Part shown: positions 60,006 to 64,000 of the stretch, piece after piece
How the letters are laid out: the number at the start of each line of letters is the position of its first letter
How positions within the stretch are numbered: the stretch's first letter is position 1
Translations under genes and position numbers: made by a program
Notes under the pieces: generated by a model
What the model was told of the DNA's origin: nothing
Databases searched by the model: none
What the model saw: only the letters and a program-made list of their open reading frames with translations
Source of the DNA: VXNJ01 sp009840625
Lineage (GTDB): Bacteria > Chloroflexota > UBA11872 > VXNJ01
Reading direction: 5' to 3'
Assembly (NCBI GenBank): GCA_965207915.1
Contig: OZ242304.1
Coordinates: 310,001 to 374,000 of the forward strand
DNA: 64,000 nucleotides

Positions 60006-61064
60006 CTAGGGCCCGCCGCCGGCTATGCGCGATATGTCGGCGGCAGTCACCACTACAACAAGTATGAGCAATGCCGCCATACTCGCAACCTGCAGCGCCT
60101 TTTCGGCTTCCGACGAGATCCGCCGCCCTCGCGCCACCTCGATCAGGATCAGTGTCATTCGTCCTCCGTCAAGGACCGGCCACGGCAGGAGATTGAACAG
60201 CGCCACCTGGATCGAAATCGATCCGGCCAGTCCGAGCACCAGGGCCGGTCCCAAGAGAGTTGCCTGGCCGAACGTATCCAGGATTCCCACCACCCCGGTG
60301 AGATTGATCTGGCCCTCGCCCGCGAGGGCCCCGGCGGTGTAGCGCGGCAGGAGCGTAATCGCCTCGCCGGTCTGGATCAGCGCCCGGGACAAGGCCCGCC
60401 CGGAAAGATCCGGGCCGCGCACGTAATTTATGTGCAGTCCTAAGGGGCCCTGGCCGGGGGGCGGATCGGCGCGCGGGACTGCTGCCACCCGGAATTGGCG
60501 ACCCGAGCGTTCGAGCACCAGCTGCAGCCGGTCGCCGGTGCGGTCGGCCACGACCGACGAAAACTCCGCCGGCAGGATGCCATCGCGTTCGTCCAGGATC
60601 AAGATGCGGTCGCCGGCCTGAATACCGGCTTGGGCCGCCGGCGAACCCGGGTCGACGGCCGTGACCCTGGTGCCGACCGGTGCGAACAGCAACGCCGCGA
60701 CCAGCAGGAATCCGAATCCGGCCAGGACGTTGGCCAGGGGCCCCGCGGCCAACACCAGGAGGCGACCCCATACCGGCTGGGCGGCGAAGCTGTCCGGCGC
60801 CGAACCGGCGCTCCCGCCGGTCTCGCCCAGCATCCGCAGGTATCCGCCGATCGGGAAAAGGTTGAGCGTAAAGGTAGTCCCGGCCGAGCGCCGCCGGAGC
60901 AGGTGCGGTGGAAACCCCACCGCGAACTCGAGGACCCGGATGCCGAGCAGCCGGGCGGCGGCGAAGTGCCCCAGTTCGTGGGCGACCACGATCAGGGTCA
61001 GGGTGCCCAGCCCGACCGCGATTGTGCCGGCGGTGCCCAGCGTGCCGAGCAGCGCTTCGATCAT
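60006..61064 (-). CDS. rseP: site-2 protease RseP-like (intramembrane metalloprotease)
   Basis: A 352-residue membrane zinc protease with HELGH in its first helix (His29, Glu30, His33) and the third ligand motif LDGGRM near the C-terminus. A PDZ domain lies between (GSPAAQAGIQAGDRILILDE). In other bacteria it cuts anti-sigma factors or signal peptides; the target here is unknown. ATG 61064 overlaps the dxr stop by 4 nt; a longer frame into dxr (to 61556) is unlikely. Confidence 0.93.
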   Translation of the reverse strand: MIEALLGTLGTAGTIAVGLGTLTLIVVAHELGHFAAARLLGIRVLEFAVGFPPHLLRRRSAGTTFTLNLFPIGGYLRMLGETGGSAGSAPDSFAAQPVWGRLLVLAAGPLANVLAGFGFLLVAALLFAPVGTRVTAVDPGSPAAQAGIQAGDRILILDERDGILPAEFSSVVADRTGDRLQLVLERSGRQFRVAAVPRADPPPGQGPLGLHINYVRGPDLSGRALSRALIQTGEAITLLPRYTAGALAGEGQINLTGVVGILDTFGQATLLGPALVLGLAGSISIQVALFNLLPWPVLDGGRMTLILIEVARGRRISSEAEKALQVASMAALLILVVVVTAADISRIAGGGP

Positions 61065-62218
61065 CGGTTCAGGCGTCTGACCTGGTCTCTGGCGAGCCGG
61101 TAGCCCTGCTGATGGAAATCCAGGGCGTCCGAAATCTGATCCATGTCGCCGCGCGGGGCGTCGGCCAGTACCGCGGCCACGACTTGCGGCAGCTGATCGA
61201 ATCGGATCCGCTCCTCCAGGAAGGCTTCGACCGCGGCATCGTCGGCTCCGACCAGGAGCGCGGGCGCACAGCCACCCTCGAGGGCCACCCGCCGGGCCAG
61301 GTCGAGCAGCGGGAAGCGGTCCAGATCGGGTTCTTCGAATTCCAGATCGGCGGAACCCGCCAGATCCAGCCGTGGAGCGTGCCCGGCAATGGGCAGGCGG
61401 CCGTCCATCCCCAGGGCGCAGGAAATCGGGATCCGCATGTCCGGTACCCCGAGCTGGGCCTTCTGCGAACCGTCGATGAATTCGACCAGCGAATGGACGA
61501 TGCTCTGCGGATGGATCAGTACGTCCACCCGGTCGGCCGGCATCCCGAAAAGCCAACTGGCCTCGATGACCTCCAGACCCTTGTTCATGAGCGTGGCCGA
61601 ATCGATGCTGACTTTCGGACCCATTTCCCAGGTCGGGTGGGCAAGCGCCCGGGAAGGAGTCACGCGGGCGAATTCGCCGAGCGGGACTTCACGAAACGGC
61701 CCGCCGGAGGCCGTGAGGATGATCCGCTGGATGCTCGCCGGGTCCTCGCCCCATAGACACTGCCAGACGGCAGAGTGTTCGCTGTCGACCGGGCGTACGC
61801 TGACTCCGTGAGCTTCGGCATGCCGCATAAGCAGCTGGCCGGACATCACCAGCAACTCCTTGCTGGCCAGGGCTATGTCGATACCGGCTTCGACGGCGGC
61901 CACGGTGGGAGCGAAACCGCCCGCGCCGACGGTGGCCACCAGCACCAGGTCGGCACCCGATCCGGCGGCAATCTCGATCAATCCGCTGTCGCCGCCCAGG
62001 ACGGTCACGCCGGCGATGTTTTCAGACCTCTCGTTGGCGGCCAGGGCGACCCGTTCGACGCCGAAGCGGCGCGCCTGTTCGAGGAGCAGGTCCAGATTCC
62101 GGCCCGCCGCCAGACCGACTACGTCGAATTCGCCGGGGCAGGCCTCTACAACCCCGAGGGCCTGCGTTCCGATGGAGCCGGTGCTGCCCAAAATCGCCAG
62201 CCGGGTCGGTCTGCCCAT
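61061..62218 (-). CDS. dxr: DXP reductoisomerase
   Basis: A 385-residue enzyme of the MEP pathway (DXP to MEP, NADPH-dependent). LAILGSTGSIGTQAL is the NADPH motif; ALASKELLV, VDSEHSAVWQCL, LTASGGPFRE and SIDSATLMNKGLEVIEA form the metal and substrate sites. ATG 62218 shares its last base with the cdsA stop. Longer upstream frame is noncoding in style. It precedes rseP and ispG, which strengthens the call. Confidence 0.95.
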   Translation of the reverse strand: MGRPTRLAILGSTGSIGTQALGVVEACPGEFDVVGLAAGRNLDLLLEQARRFGVERVALAANERSENIAGVTVLGGDSGLIEIAAGSGADLVLVATVGAGGFAPTVAAVEAGIDIALASKELLVMSGQLLMRHAEAHGVSVRPVDSEHSAVWQCLWGEDPASIQRIILTASGGPFREVPLGEFARVTPSRALAHPTWEMGPKVSIDSATLMNKGLEVIEASWLFGMPADRVDVLIHPQSIVHSLVEFIDGSQKAQLGVPDMRIPISCALGMDGRLPIAGHAPRLDLAGSADLEFEEPDLDRFPLLDLARRVALEGGCAPALLVGADDAAVEAFLEERIRFDQLPQVVAAVLADAPRGDMDQISDALDFHQQGYRLARDQVRRLNR

Positions 62219-63018
62219 CAGATCAGTCCCACCAACAGCAGCAGGGCCAGGCCGGCCGGAAGGGCGGTCGTGAAGCTGTCGATTCGATCCAGGACCCCTC
62301 CGTGGCCTGGGATCAGGCGCGAGGAGTCCTTGGCGCCAACGGCGCGTTTTACCGCACTTTCCAGCAGGTCGCCGGCCTGGCCGGCCAGGCCGACCGCACC
62401 CGCCAGCAGCGCCAGCCATGGAGCTGGCACGTCAAGCCAGATCGAAAACAGCGCCCCGGCCGCCAGAGCCCCGGCCGTCCCCCCGGCCAGCCCTTCCCAG
62501 GTCTTGCCCGGCGAAACCGCGGGCGCCAACCGGTGGCGGCCGATCGCGCGGCCGACGGCAAAGGCAAACGAGTCGAATGAAAACACGCTCGCCGCCAGAA
62601 AAAGCAGGAGCAGCGAACCGTCGTCGGCGTCGGCGATCATCAGCCCGCAAAGCATCGCCGGCGCCAGGTAGAGGACCGACCCGCCCGCGGCCGAAAAACC
62701 TCGGAGGGCGTCCGTTGACATGGATCGCACCAGTTCCAGCGCAAACCCGAACAAGGCGATCGCGCTGCCGCCCAATATCAGGCCGGTCCGGTACCCGGGA
62801 GTCGCGTCGTCAACGACCGCCAGTCCAAGCAGCAACAGGGGCAGCGCCGGCCAGGCTCGCCGCCACCAAGGCGATCCGGCATGGACGAGACCGACGAATT
62901 CTCCGGCCGCAACCGCGAAGAGGCAAATCGCCAGGCCGAACGTCCACCAGCCGCCCAGCCAGACCAGGGCGACCGTCAGCGGACCCAGCACCGCCGCGCT
63001 GGCAATCCGCCAGACCAG
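62218..63018 (-). CDS. cdsA: phosphatidate cytidylyltransferase
   Basis: An integral membrane enzyme making CDP-diacylglycerol. The signature is visible at the C-terminus: HGGVLDRIDS, preceded by SPGKTWEGLAGG and KDSSRLIPG. About eight helices are present. The start is uncertain. No ATG, GTG or TTG sits between the uppS stop and the first helix, so a CTG at 63018 is proposed (about 266 residues); GTG 62991 would trim the first helix and GTG 63138 would overlap uppS by over 100 nt. Confidence 0.88.
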   Translation of the reverse strand: MVWRIASAAVLGPLTVALVWLGGWWTFGLAICLFAVAAGEFVGLVHAGSPWWRRAWPALPLLLLGLAVVDDATPGYRTGLILGGSAIALFGFALELVRSMSTDALRGFSAAGGSVLYLAPAMLCGLMIADADDGSLLLLFLAASVFSFDSFAFAVGRAIGRHRLAPAVSPGKTWEGLAGGTAGALAAGALFSIWLDVPAPWLALLAGAVGLAGQAGDLLESAVKRAVGAKDSSRLIPGHGGVLDRIDSFTTALPAGLALLLLVGLI

Positions 63019-63026
63019 TCCCTGCC

Positions 63027-63770
63027 TTACCGGCCCGAAACCCGTGGCGAATCGGTAGGCGCGTGTCCGAAGCGGCGCTGCCGGAGACGGAACTCGTCCA
63101 GCGCCTTGTCGAGTAGCTCGGGGCCAAAGTCCGGCCACAGCGTCGGTGTCCACCAATACTCGGCATAGGCGCTTTGCCACAGCAGGAAGTTGCTCAGCCG
63201 CAGTTCTCCGCCGGTCCGGATGACCAGATCCGGGTCCGGTTGACCGGCGGTGTAGAGGTAGTCGGCCAGGCGTTCCTCGGTGACCGCCTCGAGGTTCGGT
63301 TCGGCGCGCATCAGCTTGCGCACCGCGCGCACGATCTCGCTGCGGCCGCCGTAGTTGAAGGCGATGTTCAGCGTAAAGCGGTCAAAGTTCGCGGTGGCCA
63401 TCTGCAGCTGCTTGATGGTCAGCCGCAGGGCCGGCGGCAGGCGGTCCAGGGAACCCAGCACGCAAACCCGGATCCGGTTCCTGAATATCCGCCGCCGCTC
63501 CGCCCGCAGTCGCTCGTCCATGAGCAGGAGCAGGAAGTCGATCTCGTCGGTGGGCCGGCTCCAGTTCTCGGTCGATAGCGCATAAACGGTCAGGTGCTTG
63601 ATGTCGCGGTCGAGGCAAGCCTCGATGATTTCGCTCAGGCGCAGGCTGCCGGCGCGATGCCCCTCCGAACGCGAAAGCCCGCGTTCGGCCGCCCAGCGCC
63701 CGTTGCCGTCCATGATGATTGCCACATGCTCGGGGAGCCGTGCGACGGGAGAAGATGGTTCCGGCGCCAT
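63027..63770 (-). CDS. uppS: undecaprenyl diphosphate synthase
   Basis: A 247-residue cis-prenyltransferase. The catalytic Asp21 is in IIMDGNGRWAA, with family segments LTVYALSTENWSRP, NIAFNYGGRSEI and RTGGELRLSNFLLWQSAYAE. It builds the C55 carrier used by MraY and others in this window. It lies between frr and cdsA, a common bacterial order, with the ATG 2 nt after the frr stop. Confidence 0.95.
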   Translation of the reverse strand: MAPEPSSPVARLPEHVAIIMDGNGRWAAERGLSRSEGHRAGSLRLSEIIEACLDRDIKHLTVYALSTENWSRPTDEIDFLLLLMDERLRAERRRIFRNRIRVCVLGSLDRLPPALRLTIKQLQMATANFDRFTLNIAFNYGGRSEIVRAVRKLMRAEPNLEAVTEERLADYLYTAGQPDPDLVIRTGGELRLSNFLLWQSAYAEYWWTPTLWPDFGPELLDKALDEFRLRQRRFGHAPTDSPRVSGR

Positions 63771-63772
63771 TC

Positions 63773-64000
63773 TTAAATCTCGAGGACCTCGGCCTCTTTG
63801 CTGCGACCCAGATCGTCGATTCGGTCTATCTTGGTCCTGGTCACGCGGTCGAGTTGCTCCAATCCGCGATGCGCCTCATCTTCCGAGCACATCTTTTCCT
63901 TCGCAGCTGTGCGAATGTCATCGGCGATGTGGCGGCGGATGTTGCGCACCGCCACCCGCCCGTCTTCAACCTTGCGGTGGACGAGCCGAACGAGTTCCTG
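63773..64000 (-). CDS. frr: ribosome recycling factor, C-terminal fragment
   Basis: The gene is cut by the window edge; 75 codons of the C-terminus are visible. Reading in from the edge it runs ELVRLVHRKVEDGRVAVRNI, with the R-V-A-V-R-N-I-R-R element conserved in RRF, then DDIRTAAKEKMCSEDEA and the last helix ending KEAEVLEI. RRF splits post-termination ribosomes with EF-G. It heads the minus-strand isoprenoid/phospholipid unit. Confidence 0.9.
   Translation of the reverse strand, partial: QELVRLVHRKVEDGRVAVRNIRRHIADDIRTAAKEKMCSEDEAHRGLEQLDRVTRTKIDRIDDLGRSKEAEVLEI

Noticed and set aside
1..64000. CRISPR array, prophage, IS element or tRNA/rRNA genes
   Set aside because: No regularly spaced repeats, transposase or integrase motifs, or cloverleaf-like sequences were recognised anywhere in the window.

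Overview
This window is about 64 kb of GC-rich bacterial chromosome. It is densely coded, mostly in tight operons where the stop of one gene overlaps a GTG, TTG or ATG start of the next by 4 nt. The gene set is housekeeping: purine synthesis, peptidoglycan and cell-shape genes, isoprenoid and phospholipid genes, t6A tRNA modification and cytochrome c maturation. The GC-rich style, frequent GTG/TTG starts, the frr-uppS-cdsA-dxr-rseP-ispG order, an iron-sulfur type PurF, a fused gamma-alpha ferredoxin oxidoreductase and the catabolic accessory genes fit an uncultured Chloroflexota-like bacterium. That is an inference with modest confidence; there is no rRNA or other firm taxonomic marker. I see no tRNA, rRNA, CRISPR array, transposase or integrase.

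Layout. 1-2.9 kb: end of a 2-oxoacid dehydrogenase operon (E2 tail, dihydrolipoamide dehydrogenase) and an M24 peptidase. 3.0-3.7 kb (minus): a Phd/PIN toxin-antitoxin pair whose PIN protein lacks one expected catalytic Asp. 3.9-4.7 kb: a ThuA-like protein. 4.7-13.8 kb (minus): a system I cytochrome c maturation operon reading Nudix, CcmG-like thioredoxin, CopD-like membrane protein, CcmE, a CcmA-CcmB fusion, CcmC, a 55-residue CcmD-like protein, CcmF and CcmH, then two unknown membrane or secreted proteins. 13.9-22.8 kb (plus): lon, mreBCD, mrdA (PBP2), rodA, thrB. 22.9-36.0 kb (plus): guaA and purDBCSQLFMNH, with an extra 56-codon frame between purD and purB. 36.0-39.8 kb: an amidase, then a GH32-like gene of foreign codon style, then a decayed copy of the amidase C-terminus.

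39.8-42.7 kb (minus): tsaE-tsaB-rimI-tsaD for t6A modification. 42.7-49.8 kb (plus): a cell-wall cluster with a divergent MraY, an APH-fold protein that lacks the catalytic Asp, a divergent MurF fused to alanine racemase, a TIM-barrel isomerase-like protein and a canonical MurF. 49.9-51.6 kb: divergent folP and a PHP phosphoesterase. 51.6-54.5 kb (minus): korB and korA. 54.8-58.8 kb: cupin, two HpcH/HpaI aldolase-like proteins, an SDR and an aquaporin-like channel. 58.8-64.0 kb (minus): frr (cut by the window edge), uppS, cdsA, dxr, rseP, ispG.

How the genes connect. IspG and Dxr supply isoprenoid precursors; UppS makes the undecaprenyl carrier used by MraY; MurF and Alr feed the cell wall that PBP2, RodA and MreBCD build. 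The purine block covers PRPP to IMP, apart from the AIR carboxylation step (no purE or purK here), and GuaA makes GMP. The least explained parts are the two proteins appended to the ccm operon, the cell-wall cluster with its degenerate kinase and second MurF, and the amidase/GH32/amidase-remnant locus.
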